Of a stretch of 64,000 nucleotides of DNA, positions 1 through 9,140 are shown one piece after another; within the stretch, counting starts at the first letter, position 1; each line of letters starts with the position of its first letter. The stretch covers positions 372,001 to 436,000 of the forward strand of contig NZ_QVNQ01000002.1 of NCBI RefSeq assembly GCF_003432485.1, read 5' to 3'. A program made the position numbers and the translations under genes. Origin of the DNA: Actinomadura spongiicola. Its GTDB lineage: Bacteria; Actinomycetota; Actinomycetes; Streptosporangiales; Streptosporangiaceae. The notes below the pieces were generated by a model. That model did no database searches, was not told the origin of the DNA, and worked only from the letters and a program-made list of their open reading frames with translations.

Positions 1-1274
1 AGTTGGAGACGGGCAAGGCGCGCCGCCATGCCATGGAGGAGTTCCTCGACGTGGCGTTGTGCTCGCTGTACTACGCGCGGCGGGCGGCGCGGCTGCTGAG
101 GCCGCGGCGCAGGCAGGGGCCGCTGCCCGGGCTGACGCGGGTGCGGGAGCTGCGGCATCCGAAGGGTGTCGTGGCGGTGATCGCGCCCTGGAACTACCCG
201 TTCGCGTTGGGGCCGGGGGACGTCGTGCCCGCGCTGATGGCGGGCAACGCGGTGATCCACAAGCCGGACACCCAGACGTGTCTGTCCGGTTTGTGGGTCG
301 TGGATCTGTTGGTGGGGCTCGGGCTGCCCCGGGATCTGTGGCAGGTCGTGGTCGGTGAACCGGACGAGATCGGTGACCCGCTGGTGGAGAACGCCGACTA
401 TGTGGCGTTCACCGGCTCGACGCGGGGTGGCAGGGCGATCGCGGAGAAGGTCGCGCCGCGGCTCGTCGGCTACTCGCTGGAGCTCGGCGGCAAGAACCCG
501 ATGATCGTCATGGCGGACGCCGATGTGGAGCGCACGGCGAGGGGTGCCGTCCGGGCGTGCTTCACCAACGCCGGGCAGCTGTGCGTCTCGATGGAGCGGA
601 TGTATGTGCACGAGGACGTCTATGACCGGTTCGTGGCGAGGTTCGTCGAGCTGGTCAAGGGGATGCGGCTCGGGACCGGGTTGGATTTCGACGCCGAGAT
701 GGGGTCGCTGACTTTTCGGCGGCAGTTGGACGCGGTGGTTCGGCAGGTCGACCAGGCCGTTGAGAAGGGCGCGACCGTGCTCGTGGGGGGTAAGCCCCGT
801 CCTGACATCGGGCCGTTGTTCTATGAGCCCACGGTTCTTGAGGGTGTGGACGAGGGGATGGAGGTCTGGGCGGACGAGACGTTCGGCCCGGTCGTCGCGC
901 TCTACCGGTATCGGGACGAGGACGACGTCATCGCCCGAGCCAACGACACGCCGTACGGGTTGAACGCGTCGGTGTGGACGAGCGACCCGGCGCGGGGTCG
1001 GCGGCTCGCGGCGCGGATCCAGGCGGGGACGGTCAACATCAACGACGGGTACGGCGCCGCGTACGGGTCCTACGACTCGCCGATGGGCGGGATGAAGCAG
1101 TCCGGTGTGGGACGCCGCCACGGGGCGGAGGGCCTGCTGAAGTTCACCGAGGCGCAGACCGTGGCGAGCCAGCACATTCTGGATCTCGCGCCTCCGGGTG
1201 ACATGAGCTTCGAGCGGTTCGCCGACCTCATGGCGAACGGGGTCAAGGTCATGAAGAAGCTGCGGATCAGGTAG
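1..1274 (+). CDS. Succinic semialdehyde dehydrogenase-type aldehyde dehydrogenase (5' truncated)
   Basis: NAD(P)-dependent aldehyde dehydrogenase, most like the actinobacterial succinate-semialdehyde dehydrogenases that oxidise succinic semialdehyde to succinate in the cytoplasm. The frame is open through the left edge, so the true N-terminus lies outside; the visible part begins just before the ETGKAR motif. Visible family features are PWNYP, the cofactor-loop FTGSTRGG, the ELGGKNP motif carrying the general-base Glu, and GQLCVS carrying the nucleophilic Cys; the C-terminal PMGGMKQSG motif is present. The GMC oxidoreductase starts 8 nt after the stop, so the two are probably co-transcribed. 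The substrate is inferred; a broader aldehyde dehydrogenase is possible. Confidence 0.88.
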   Translation, partial: LETGKARRHAMEEFLDVALCSLYYARRAARLLRPRRRQGPLPGLTRVRELRHPKGVVAVIAPWNYPFALGPGDVVPALMAGNAVIHKPDTQTCLSGLWVVDLLVGLGLPRDLWQVVVGEPDEIGDPLVENADYVAFTGSTRGGRAIAEKVAPRLVGYSLELGGKNPMIVMADADVERTARGAVRACFTNAGQLCVSMERMYVHEDVYDRFVARFVELVKGMRLGTGLDFDAEMGSLTFRRQLDAVVRQVDQAVEKGATVLVGGKPRPDIGPLFYEPTVLEGVDEGMEVWADETFGPVVALYRYRDEDDVIARANDTPYGLNASVWTSDPARGRRLAARIQAGTVNINDGYGAAYGSYDSPMGGMKQSGVGRRHGAEGLLKFTEAQTVASQHILDLAPPGDMSFERFADLMANGVKVMKKLRIR

Positions 1275-1282
1275 GGGCGGCC

Positions 1283-3022
1283 GTGCGGCAGGACTTCGAC
1301 GTGCTCGTCGTCGGATCGGGGTTCGGGGGCAGCGTGTCGGCGCTGCGGCTGGTCGAGAAGGGGTACCGGGTCGGGGTGATCGAGGCGGGTCGCCGGTTCG
1401 ACACCGGGGAGCCGGGGGCGCGGTATCCGGAGCTGCCCAAGACGAACTGGCGCGTCAGCCGGTATCTGTGGGCACCGGCGCTCGGGCTCACCGGAATCCA
1501 ACGCATCCATTTGATTCGCGGCAAGAAGTCGAGCCGGGTGATGGTACTGGCGGGCGCGGGGGTCGGGGGCGGGTCGCTGAACTACGCCAACACCCTGTAC
1601 GTCCCGCCGGAGCCGTTCTTCAAGGACCGGCAGTGGGCGCACATCACCGACTGGCAGGACGAGTTGACGCCCTACTACGAGCAGGCGCGGAGAATGCTCG
1701 GCGTCGTCCAGAACCCGACGACCACCGAGGCCGACAAGGTGATGCGGCGGGTCGCCGACCGGATGGGCAGGGGCGACACGTTCGTTCCGACGCCGGTCGG
1801 GGTCTACTTCGGGGAGGGGCCTGGCGTCGAGAGCGCCGACCCGTACTTCGGCGGGGCGGGGCCGCGGCGGCGCGGCTGTTCGGAATGCGGCGAGTGCATG
1901 GTGGGCTGCCGCCACGGCGCGAAGAACATGCTGACGGAGAACTACCTGTACCTCGCGGAGAAGGCGGGGGCGCGGGTGATGCCGCTCAGCCGCGTGACGA
2001 GCGTGCGGCCGGTGGACGGCGGCTACGAGGTCGAGATCGTGCGGACCGGGTCGTTCGGACGTGACCGCAAGACGTTCACCGCCGGGCAGGTCGTCTTCGC
2101 CGCCGGGACGTACGGGACGCAGAAGCTCCTGCACAAGCTGAAGGCGACCGGCCGCCTCCCGAACCTGTCCGACCGGCTCGGCGCCCTGACCCGCACCAAC
2201 TCGGAGGCGATCCTCGGCGGCGGCCGGGCGGGCGGCAGGCCGGGCCCCGACTATTCCACGGGCGTCGCGATCACGTCGTCGTTCCACCCGGCTCCGGACA
2301 CGCACATCGAACCCGTCCGGTACGGGCGCGGCTCCAACCTCCTCGGCGGTCTCCAGACGCTGCTCGTGGACGGTGACCGGCCCGGCGAGAAGCACACGCC
2401 CCGCCTGGTGAAGTTCGTCCGGCAGGTGGTGCGCCGTCCCCGTGACATGCTCCAGATGCTCAACGTACGGCGCTGGTCGGAGCGGACGGTCATCGCGCTC
2501 GTCATGCAGACCCGCGACAACTCGATCACGCTGAGGCCCAGGCGGGGACCGTTCGGGTGGGACGTCCGCGCGGACACCGGGCACGGCGAGCCCAACCCGA
2601 CCTGGATTCCGGAGGGCCACGAGGCGACCCGGCTGGTCGCGGAGGAGATCGGCGGCATCCCCGGCGGCACGTGGGGCGACCTGTTCGACGTTCCGATGAC
2701 GGCCCACTTCCTCGGCGGATGCGCGATCGGCGACTCCGCCGAGACGGGTGTCATCGACCCCTACCACCGGGTCTACGGGCATCCGGGCCTGCACGTCGTG
2801 GACGGCTCCGCCGTCTCCGCCAACCTGGGCGTCAACCCTTCGCTGACCATCACCGCGCAGGCCGAGCGGGCCATGGCGTTCTGGCCGAACCGGGGTGAGG
2901 ACGACCCGCGTCCCGCCGTCGGCGCCCCCTATCGGCGGCTCGGGCCCGTGGCGCCGAAGAACCCGGTCGTTCCGGTCGGTGCGCCGGGGGCGTTGCGCCT
3001 TCCGATCGTCGACATCACCTGA
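1283..3022 (+). CDS. GMC-family FAD oxidoreductase, cholesterol oxidase-like
   Basis: Flavoprotein of 579 residues in the glucose-methanol-choline oxidoreductase family. The N-terminal FAD-binding motif VVGSGFGGS lies at about residues 8-16, and the cysteine-rich segment CSECGECMVGCRHGAKN is the hallmark of the ChoD/cholesterol oxidase branch; the C-terminal GCAIGDS...NPSLTITAQAERA block closes the FAD domain. In Mycobacterium tuberculosis choD lies beside guaB2/guaB3 and near guaA, and here guaA follows within 5 kb, so the synteny supports the call. GTG start, 8 nt after the dehydrogenase stop. The real substrate (sterol or other alcohol) cannot be read from sequence. No signal peptide is seen. 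Confidence 0.85.
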   Translation: MRQDFDVLVVGSGFGGSVSALRLVEKGYRVGVIEAGRRFDTGEPGARYPELPKTNWRVSRYLWAPALGLTGIQRIHLIRGKKSSRVMVLAGAGVGGGSLNYANTLYVPPEPFFKDRQWAHITDWQDELTPYYEQARRMLGVVQNPTTTEADKVMRRVADRMGRGDTFVPTPVGVYFGEGPGVESADPYFGGAGPRRRGCSECGECMVGCRHGAKNMLTENYLYLAEKAGARVMPLSRVTSVRPVDGGYEVEIVRTGSFGRDRKTFTAGQVVFAAGTYGTQKLLHKLKATGRLPNLSDRLGALTRTNSEAILGGGRAGGRPGPDYSTGVAITSSFHPAPDTHIEPVRYGRGSNLLGGLQTLLVDGDRPGEKHTPRLVKFVRQVVRRPRDMLQMLNVRRWSERTVIALVMQTRDNSITLRPRRGPFGWDVRADTGHGEPNPTWIPEGHEATRLVAEEIGGIPGGTWGDLFDVPMTAHFLGGCAIGDSAETGVIDPYHRVYGHPGLHVVDGSAVSANLGVNPSLTITAQAERAMAFWPNRGEDDPRPAVGAPYRRLGPVAPKNPVVPVGAPGALRLPIVDIT

Positions 3023-3044
3023 CCGGGCCACCGCCCGGCGGACG

Positions 3045-3078
3045 GACGCGGCGAGAACCTCACGGTTCCCGCCGCGTC
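3045..3078. terminator. Bidirectional hairpin terminator between convergent genes
   Basis: A 9-bp stem (GACGCGGCG with CGCCGCGTC), one mismatch and a further 5-bp stem (GAACC with GGTTC) enclose a 4-nt loop. It lies between the convergent GMC oxidoreductase and M43 protease genes. No U-tract, as is usual in high-GC actinobacteria. Confidence 0.65.
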
Positions 3079-3083
3079 ACGCA

Positions 3084-3986
3084 TCACTGCGCGCGGTAGG
3101 TGGACCACTGGGACTGCATGCGCTGGTTCTGACCGGGCGTGAACTCGGTCATGCAGGCGTCGTAGCTGTAGTCCATGTAGTTGTGGATCGGGTCGACTCC
3201 GGCGGAGGGGCAGGTGTCGCGGCCCGTCGGGCAGCCGGACGCGGGGCTCTCCTCGGCCGGGGTGTCGGCGACCTGGTCGCCCTCGCCGGAGCAGGCGCCC
3301 TGGAACGTGTGGTAGAGGCCCATCCAGTGGCCCACCTCGTGGGTACCGGTGTCGCCCTCGTTGTACTCGGCGAGCGTGCCGCCCGGCAGGCTCTGGTAGT
3401 GGACGACGACACCGTCCATCACGGGCGAGTTGCGGTAGCTGCTCGGGAACGTGGCCCAGCCGAGGAGGCTGTTGCCGAGGTCGGCCGTGTAGAAGTTGAG
3501 GTCCTGCGCGTTGCCCTGGCGCAGGGCGGTCTTCATCGCCCGCTCGTTGCGCTCGGGGTCGGAGAACCAGGCCGCGTTCTGCGTCCGCTTGGTCGCGGCG
3601 TGCGTGAACGTCACACCACTACCGGCGTAGGCGGCGTTGAGGACGTCGAGCTGCTTCTTCAGCGTCGCGTCCGACACGTTTCCTGCGCTGCCGTAGACGA
3701 CCTGGAAGTGCACGCGGACGTTGATCGCGTTGGTGCGCTTCTTCGGCAGCTTGCCGAGGCGGGACCGGAAGTCCTTCTCCATCGCCGCGACCTGGGCCGG
3801 GCCGGGCTGGTTGCGTTCGGTGACGTGGGCTCCGGCTCGAACACGGGCCTGCGCGGGCTGGTCGGCGCAGGCGGCGGACGGTGCGGCCGAGGCGGCCGGG
3901 GCGAGGGGGGCGGCCAGGGCGGCGGGGGCGTACGCCGTGGCGGTGGCGAGTATGCCGACGACGCTGACGATTCCAGCGCGGTTCAT
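3084..3986 (-). CDS. Secreted M43-family zinc metalloprotease (paralogue 1)
   Basis: 300-residue secreted metalloendopeptidase of the pappalysin/cytophagalysin (M43) type. A signal peptide is clear: short basic start, hydrophobic core, AxA-type cleavage near residues 24-30. The metzincin motif HEVGHWMGLYH (about residues 216-226) supplies three zinc His ligands and the catalytic Glu; a Met-turn candidate is in the later NYMDYSYD segment. Cysteines around C-P-T and C-M-T suggest disulphides, consistent with export. A GAGGAG ribosome site sits 5 nt ahead of the ATG. A second paralogue lies 1 kb away on the same strand, separated by an alkD-like gene on the other strand. Substrate unknown. Confidence 0.87.
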   Translation of the reverse strand: MNRAGIVSVVGILATATAYAPAALAAPLAPAASAAPSAACADQPAQARVRAGAHVTERNQPGPAQVAAMEKDFRSRLGKLPKKRTNAINVRVHFQVVYGSAGNVSDATLKKQLDVLNAAYAGSGVTFTHAATKRTQNAAWFSDPERNERAMKTALRQGNAQDLNFYTADLGNSLLGWATFPSSYRNSPVMDGVVVHYQSLPGGTLAEYNEGDTGTHEVGHWMGLYHTFQGACSGEGDQVADTPAEESPASGCPTGRDTCPSAGVDPIHNYMDYSYDACMTEFTPGQNQRMQSQWSTYRAQ

Positions 3987-4157
3987 GGAACTCCTCGGGG
4001 GGCTTGCGCGGGCGTGGAGGCGCGCGCATCGGGGGAGCGGAGTTAATGCTGGAACCAGAGTGGATCGGAGTAAACATTACGTCTTTGGCAAATCTGGACG
4101 AATTGGGGCGCTCAACGCTGAATACGGCGCCCTAGCGTCGCGGCGTAGCGTGTCCGC

Positions 4158-4880
4158 ATGGACGTGGGACACGAGGTGGCGCGCGTACTGGCGGAGATGC
4201 GGGCACAGGCGGACCCGGTTCGGGCCGAGAAGGAAAAGCGGTACCTGAAGAGCGACCTGTTCCACATCGGCGTGACCGTCCCGGCGCTGCGCAAGGTGGC
4301 GTTGTCGGCGGTAAGGACCGAACCGACCCGGGACGAGTTGGTCACTCTTGCCGAAGCCCTCTGGGGCGTGACCGACGAGGGGCGCCCGGTGCATGAGGCG
4401 CGCATGGCCGCGATAGAGGTCCTCGTCAAGCGGGCCGCGCTGCTGGAGCCACGGGACGTCCGGCTGGCGGAACGGTTCGTCCGCGACTCGGCGAGCTGGG
4501 TGTACGTGGACGCTCTCGCGGAAAAGGTCGTCGGCGGGCTCGTCCTCCGGTACCCGGACCTGGGCGCCGTCCTGGACGCGTGGGTCCGCGACCCCTACAT
4601 GTGGATCCGGCGCACGGCCGTCCTGGCCCTCCTCGCGGGCGTCCGGGCGGGCAACCCCGACCTGGAGAGACTCGACCGGTTCGGGAACGCCGTGCTCGGT
4701 GAGACCGGCTTCTTCATCCGCAAGGCCCTCGGCTGGGTCCTGCGTGAACTGTCGAAGAAGGACCCGGAATGGGTGGTGGCCTGGGTCCTCCCCCGAACCG
4801 GTGTCCTGTCCGGTGTCACGCTACGGGAGGCCGCTCGCCGGCTTCCGGAGGAGGACGCCGCCCTCATCCTCAACCGCTGA
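4158..4880 (+). CDS. AlkD-like DNA alkylation repair protein
   Basis: 240-residue all-helical HEAT-like repeat protein matching the AlkD family of DNA glycosylases, which excise positively charged alkylated bases (3-methyl- and 7-methylguanine/adenine) without base flipping. Visible hallmarks are YLKS...GV..PALR near the N-terminus, SWVYVDALAEK in the middle, the WIRRTAVLAL repeat, and FFIRKALGWVLRELSKKDP near the C-terminus. Length fits the family. It stands alone between two minus-strand protease genes. An AT-rich stretch upstream (about 4065-4110) may hold promoters for this gene and the divergent protease. Confidence 0.88.
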   Translation: MDVGHEVARVLAEMRAQADPVRAEKEKRYLKSDLFHIGVTVPALRKVALSAVRTEPTRDELVTLAEALWGVTDEGRPVHEARMAAIEVLVKRAALLEPRDVRLAERFVRDSASWVYVDALAEKVVGGLVLRYPDLGAVLDAWVRDPYMWIRRTAVLALLAGVRAGNPDLERLDRFGNAVLGETGFFIRKALGWVLRELSKKDPEWVVAWVLPRTGVLSGVTLREAARRLPEEDAALILNR

Positions 4881-4903
4881 CGCGCTCAGCACGGCTGGAC
4901 GAA

Positions 4904-4950
4904 CAGGCGGCAGGCGGCAGGCGGCTAGGCGGCTAGGCGGCTAGGCGCGG
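4904..4950. repeat. Short tandem repeat (7-mer CAGGCGG x3 then 8-mer CTAGGCGG x2-3)
   Basis: Three copies of CAGGCGG are followed by copies of CTAGGCGG. The array lies at the junction of the convergent alkD-like and second protease genes; the protease stop codon (TAG on the minus strand) falls inside the last unit. The change of unit length suggests slippage. Confidence 0.8.
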
Positions 4951-5867
4951 TAGGCCTTCCACACCTTGTGGATGCGGGCGCCCTGACCGGCGGTGAACGA
5001 CGTCATGCACGTGTCGTAGCTGTAGTCCATGTAGTTGTGCACCGGGTCCGCGCCGGGGGAGGGGCAGGTGTCCTTGCCGGTCGGGCAGCCGTTGGTGGGG
5101 TCGCGTTCGGCGGGGGTGTCCGCGACCCGGTCGCCCTTGCCTCCGCAGCCGTCCTGGAACGTGTGGTAGAGCCCCAGCCAGTGGCCGACCTCGTGGGTGG
5201 CGCTGAACCCCTTGTTGAAGTTGTCGATGGCACCGCCCGGCATGCTGCCGTAATGGATGGTCACACCGTCCAGCTTCGGCTCGGTCTTGTACTTCCACGG
5301 GAACGTCGACCAGCCGAGCAGGTCTCCGCCTATGTGGCTGCTGTACAGATTCAGTGTGCTCTTGCCGCCCTTGCGCAGCCGGGCTTTGTACGTCTGCTCG
5401 TACCGTTCGGGGTCGTTGAACCAGGCCGCGTTGTCGGTGCGGGTCACGGCGCGGAGTTCGAAGGAGACCTGGGTGTCCGCGCCTCCGTTCCGTCCGGCGT
5501 AGGAATCGTTCAACGTGCTGATCTGACGTTCGATCGCCGCGGCGGACACGTTGCCCTTCGCGCCGTTGTGGAGCACGTGGAAATAGACGGGAACGTGGAG
5601 CGGAGCGGCGACGCGCAGGGCGGCGCCGGTCGACTGACGGTCCGGGTCGATGCCCAGCCCGCGCAGAACCCGGTCGAGGCGCTGTTCGACGTCGGCGGCC
5701 TCCCGAGGAGTCAGGTCGTTGTGCTCCCGGTGGTCGTGCGTTCCCGGCCGGAGCCGCGCGTCGGCGTGCGCGCAGTCGTCCGGAGACGCGGCGGCGCCCG
5801 TCGCGGCACCGGACGGCAGGGCCGGGACGAAGGCGGCGATCAGGGCGGTGACGGCGAGCAGCTTCAC
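4941..5867 (-). CDS. Secreted M43-family zinc metalloprotease (paralogue 2)
   Basis: Paralogue of the protease at 3.1-4.0 kb, 308 residues from the chosen start. I chose the GTG at 5867 because AGGAG lies 4 nt upstream and the product then begins with a compact signal peptide ([13 protein letters not shown] core, then an Ala-rich cleavage region); an ATG 15 codons earlier would put a poor, Pro/Ser-rich extension ahead of it. [11 protein letters not shown] at about residues 225-235 gives the zinc site and catalytic Glu. The C-terminal third ([15 protein letters not shown]...) is nearly the same as in paralogue 1, while N-terminal halves diverge strongly. Likely secreted; substrate unknown. Confidence 0.85.
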   Translation of the reverse strand: MKLLAVTALIAAFVPALPSGAATGAAASPDDCAHADARLRPGTHDHREHNDLTPREAADVEQRLDRVLRGLGIDPDRQSTGAALRVAAPLHVPVYFHVLHNGAKGNVSAAAIERQISTLNDSYAGRNGGADTQVSFELRAVTRTDNAAWFNDPERYEQTYKARLRKGGKSTLNLYSSHIGGDLLGWSTFPWKYKTEPKLDGVTIHYGSMPGGAIDNFNKGFSATHEVGHWLGLYHTFQDGCGGKGDRVADTPAERDPTNGCPTGKDTCPSPGADPVHNYMDYSYDTCMTSFTAGQGARIHKVWKAYRA

Positions 5868-6092
5868 GGCACTCCTAGGGAGGACGCTTGCGGACGGGAA
5901 CCATGTGAACACGGGGCGTCATCAACAGGTATCAGAGCGAAGTCTTCCCACGAGTGTGATCAAGGTAAACGGATGCCGACCGTTATCGGTGGATCGCATG
6001 TTGTGACGGCGGCGACAGGGTGCGCGCGTCGGCGCGGGTGGGCGGCCCGTAGACTGAAGGGGTCGTTCCGGCCCTTGCGAAAGGCGTTGTTG

Positions 6093-7661
6093 GTGGTCGC
6101 AGACCAGTCCTTTGACACCGTTCTCGTCGTCGACTTCGGCGCGCAGTACGCGCAGCTCATCGCACGGCGTGTCCGCGAGTGCCACGTGTTCAGCGAGATC
6201 GTGCCGTCCACCATGTCCGCGGCGGAGATGCTCGCCCGGAAACCGAAGGCGATCATCCTGTCGGGCGGCCCGGCGTCGGTGTACGAGGAGGGCGCCCCGG
6301 CCGCGCCGGACGGGCTGTTCGATCTCGGCGTCCCGACGTTCGGGATCTGCTACGGCCACCAGGTGATGGCGAAGGCCCTCGGCGGCACGGTGGAGAACTC
6401 CGACGTCGCCGAGTTCGGTGGCGCGACCCTCACCGTCGCGGCCCCCGGCATGCTGTTCGCCGGGCTGCCGCACGAGCAGCCGGTGTGGATGTCGCACCGC
6501 GACCATGTCAGCCGCGCGCCGTCCGGGTTCATCGTGACGGCCAGTACCGACGTGACGCCGGTCGCGGGCATGGAAGACCGCGAACGCGGCTTCTTCGGCG
6601 TCCAGTTCCATCCCGAGGTGCTGCACACCGAACAGGGCATGGAGGTGCTGCGGCGGTTCCTGTACGAGGGCGCCGGGTGCCGTCCGAACTGGACGATGGT
6701 CAACATCGCGGACGAGTCGATCGAGGCCGTCCGGGAGCAGGTGGGGCAGAAGCGGGCGATCTGCGGGCTGTCCGGCGGAGTGGACTCCGCGGTCGCCGCC
6801 GCGCTCGTCCAGCGCGCCATCGGCGACCAGCTGACCTGCGTGTTCGTCGACCACGGGCTGCTTCGCAAGGGCGAGCCCGAGCAGGTCGAGAAGGACTTCG
6901 TGGCCGCGACCGGGGTGAACCTGCACGTCGTCGACGCCCAGGAGCGTTTCCTCGCGGCCCTCGACGGCGTCGCCGACCCCGAGCAGAAGCGCAAGATCAT
7001 CGGCCGTGAGTTCATCCGGGTGTTCGAGGAGGCCGCGCGGCAGATCGTGGGTGAGGACGCGCCCGAACCGGTCGAGTTCCTCGTCCAGGGCACCCTCTAC
7101 CCGGACGTCGTCGAGTCGGGCGGCGGCACCGGCGCGGCCAACATCAAGTCGCACCACAACGTCGGCGGGCTTCCGGACGATCTCCAGTTCACGCTGGTCG
7201 AGCCGCTGCGGAGCCTGTTCAAGGACGAGGTCCGCGCGCTCGGCGAGCAGCTCGGCCTGCCGTCGGAGATCGTCTGGCGCCAGCCGTTCCCCGGCCCCGG
7301 CCTCGGCATCCGCATCATCGGCGCCGTCACCCGCGAGCGTCTCGACATCCTCCGCGACGCGGACGCGATCGCCCGCGAGGAACTCACCGCCGCCGGGCTC
7401 GACCGCGACATCTGGCAGTTCCCCGTCGTGCTGCTGGCCGACATCCGGTCCGTCGGCGTCCAGGGCGACAGCCGCACCTACGGCCACCCGATCGTGCTGC
7501 GCCCGGTGACGAGCGAGGACGCGATGACGGCCGACTGGGCGAAACTCCCCTACGACCTGCTGCGGCGGATCTCGACCCGCATCACCAACGAGGTCCGCGA
7601 GGTCAACCGGGTCACGGTCGACATCACGTCCAAGCCGCCGGGCACCATCGAATGGGAGTGA
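6093..7661 (+). CDS. guaA: GMP synthase (glutamine-hydrolysing)
   Basis: Converts XMP to GMP with glutamine and ATP, the last step of guanine nucleotide synthesis. The 522-residue product has a class I glutamine amidotransferase domain (nucleophile in FGICYGHQ, His/Glu in FGVQFHPEV), an ATP-pyrophosphatase P-loop ([12 protein letters not shown]) and the C-terminal dimerisation domain ending [17 protein letters not shown]. Start GTG at 6093 is chosen for GAAAGG 8 nt upstream and for matching the usual N-terminus (about 10 residues before [10 protein letters not shown]); the frame stays open far upstream but without homology. Followed by a strong terminator. Confidence 0.97.
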   Translation: MVADQSFDTVLVVDFGAQYAQLIARRVRECHVFSEIVPSTMSAAEMLARKPKAIILSGGPASVYEEGAPAAPDGLFDLGVPTFGICYGHQVMAKALGGTVENSDVAEFGGATLTVAAPGMLFAGLPHEQPVWMSHRDHVSRAPSGFIVTASTDVTPVAGMEDRERGFFGVQFHPEVLHTEQGMEVLRRFLYEGAGCRPNWTMVNIADESIEAVREQVGQKRAICGLSGGVDSAVAAALVQRAIGDQLTCVFVDHGLLRKGEPEQVEKDFVAATGVNLHVVDAQERFLAALDGVADPEQKRKIIGREFIRVFEEAARQIVGEDAPEPVEFLVQGTLYPDVVESGGGTGAANIKSHHNVGGLPDDLQFTLVEPLRSLFKDEVRALGEQLGLPSEIVWRQPFPGPGLGIRIIGAVTRERLDILRDADAIAREELTAAGLDRDIWQFPVVLLADIRSVGVQGDSRTYGHPIVLRPVTSEDAMTADWAKLPYDLLRRISTRITNEVREVNRVTVDITSKPPGTIEWE

Positions 7662-7676
7662 TCCCCCACGCGTGAG

Positions 7677-7707
7677 AAGGCCCGGGTGCGGTTCGCACCC
7701 GGGCCTT
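7677..7707. terminator. Hairpin terminator between guaA and ahpD
   Basis: Perfect 14-bp inverted repeat (AAGGCCCGGGTGCG with CGCACCCGGGCCTT) around a 3-nt loop, followed by TTTC on the plus strand and GAGAAGG on the other side. It can stop both convergent genes. Confidence 0.85.
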
Positions 7708-7722
7708 TCGCGTGTCGCGTTG

Positions 7723-8265
7723 TCAGACGGCGGCCGGGGCCAGCACGGCCTCGGCGTCGAGGGTCGCGGCGGTCGCGTTCACGACGGCGGCGACGCGCAG
7801 CGCCTCCTGGACGAGTTCCCGCGACAGCCCCGCCTCGCGGAGGACCTTCTCGTGCGACTCCAGGCACCGTCCGCACCCGTTGACGGCGGACACGGCCAGG
7901 CACCACAGCTCGAAGTCCACCTTGTCCACCCCGGGGCGGCCGATGATGGACATCCGCAGCTTGGCGGGCAGCGTCGCGTACGTCTCGTCCCCGATCAGGT
8001 GGGTGGCGCGGTAGTACACGTTGTTCATCGCCATGATCGAGGCGGCGCCCTTGGCCGCCTCGAACGCCTCGGCGGACAGGTGGTCGCCCGCGTCCTCGGC
8101 CAGTTCGCGGATGACGACGGCGCTGCGCGTGGCGAAGGCGCAGGCCAGCACAGTCCCCCACAGCTGCTGGTCGGTGAGCTGCGAGGTCGAGGTCAGCGAG
8201 CCCAGGTTGAGCTTGGTGTCCTTGGCGTAGCCCGGAAGGGCGGACTTCAGCGCGTCGACTCCCAT
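7723..8265 (-). CDS. ahpD: Alkyl hydroperoxidase AhpD
   Basis: 180-residue CMD/AhpD-family antioxidant protein. Its Cys131-x-x-Cys134 active site (CGRC, followed by LESHE) reduces peroxides and, in mycobacteria, links AhpC to dihydrolipoamide-based reducing power. Length matches the family (about 175-180). The ATG lies 1 nt after the ahpC stop, so AhpC and AhpD are made from one transcript, as in Mycobacterium and Streptomyces. Regulated with ahpC by the divergent oxyR. Confidence 0.95.
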   Translation of the reverse strand: MGVDALKSALPGYAKDTKLNLGSLTSTSQLTDQQLWGTVLACAFATRSAVVIRELAEDAGDHLSAEAFEAAKGAASIMAMNNVYYRATHLIGDETYATLPAKLRMSIIGRPGVDKVDFELWCLAVSAVNGCGRCLESHEKVLREAGLSRELVQEALRVAAVVNATAATLDAEAVLAPAAV

Positions 8266-8266
8266 G

Positions 8267-8821
8267 TCAGACCCCGGCCAGCAGCTTGCCCGCGTCGAGC
8301 GTGTCCTCGCCCTTGTTCCAGTTGCAGGGGCACAGCTCGTCGCTCTGCAACGCGTCCAGCACCCGCAGGACCTCCTTGACGTTCCGGCCGACGGAACCGG
8401 CGGTCACCATGCTGAACTGGATCTCGTTGTTCGGGTCGACGATGAACGTCGCGCGCTGCGCCACACCGTCCTCGGTGAGGATGCCGAGGGCGGACGACAG
8501 CTCCCGGTTCAGGTCGGACATCATCGGGAACGGTATGTCCCGCAGGTCCGGGTGGTCCTTACGCCAGGCGAAGTGGACGAACTCGTTGTCGACGGACGCG
8601 CCGAGCACCTGGGCGTCGCGGTCGGCGAAGTCCTCGTTGAGACGCCCGAACTCGGCGATCTCCGTCGGACACACGAACGTGAAGTCCTTCGGCCAGAAGA
8701 ACACGACGCGCCACATGCCCTCGTAGGACTTGTGGTGGATCTTCTCGAAGGCGTTGTCCGGGTCGAGCGAGACGCAGGCGGTGAGCTCGTACTCGGGGAA
8801 CTGGTCACCGACAGTAAGCAC
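8267..8821 (-). CDS. ahpC: Peroxiredoxin AhpC
   Basis: 184-residue typical 2-Cys peroxiredoxin reducing H2O2 and organic peroxides. The peroxidatic Cys51 is in FTFVCPTE; the resolving cysteine is in the C-terminal ELCPCNW segment, where two cysteines lie two residues apart. Start is GTG at 8821 with AAGGAG upstream. First gene of the ahpC-ahpD operon and divergent from oxyR across a 319-bp spacer that holds a palindromic operator candidate. Confidence 0.96.
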   Translation of the reverse strand: MLTVGDQFPEYELTACVSLDPDNAFEKIHHKSYEGMWRVVFFWPKDFTFVCPTEIAEFGRLNEDFADRDAQVLGASVDNEFVHFAWRKDHPDLRDIPFPMMSDLNRELSSALGILTEDGVAQRATFIVDPNNEIQFSMVTAGSVGRNVKEVLRVLDALQSDELCPCNWNKGEDTLDAGKLLAGV

Positions 8822-8962
8822 GTTGCTCCTTCGTCGTAGCTGAGGGATGCGCCTCCATCGAGGAAGGCGCCGGCGGGCCGCCGTGCTCCGGTTCGGCGGC
8901 CGATGTCACTCAGCGTGCCGTAGCTCCTTGGAGAAGAGAAATCGATCCGTCTCCGACCAGCC

Positions 8963-8977
8963 ATAGGAGCTACCTAT
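8963..8977. promoter_or_regulatory. Candidate OxyR operator in the ahpC-oxyR spacer
   Basis: ATAGG-N5-CCTAT is a perfect 15-bp inverted repeat and fits the LysR-family T-N11-A rule. It lies in the 319-bp spacer between the divergent ahpC and oxyR genes, about 140 bp from ahpC and 165 bp from oxyR. The rest of the spacer holds a weaker CTCC/GGAG repeat near 8924-8933 and no gene. Binding by OxyR is inferred from position and symmetry. Confidence 0.55.
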
Positions 8978-9140
8978 CAATCACACCTCGCAGCGTGGTG
9001 AGCTGGGGCTTCGTGGCGACGGCCTCGGTGGGCATCACTCTCTGTGGCGGCCGAGTGGGGAACGTCACTCGTCCGGACACCCTCGAACGACCCGCGCGGG
9101 TCACTTTCCGTGATGAGGCGCGGGTAAAGTTCGAGGTGGG

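Noticed and set aside
1070..3031. 653-codon open frame on the minus strand opposite the GMC oxidoreductase
   Set aside because: Arg/Pro/Gly-rich composition without homology; a mirror of a high-GC gene on the opposite strand.
4968..6092. Upstream in-frame extension of guaA for about 375 codons
   Set aside because: Covers the protease gene on the other strand and lacks GuaA homology; the start at 6093 has a proper ribosome site.
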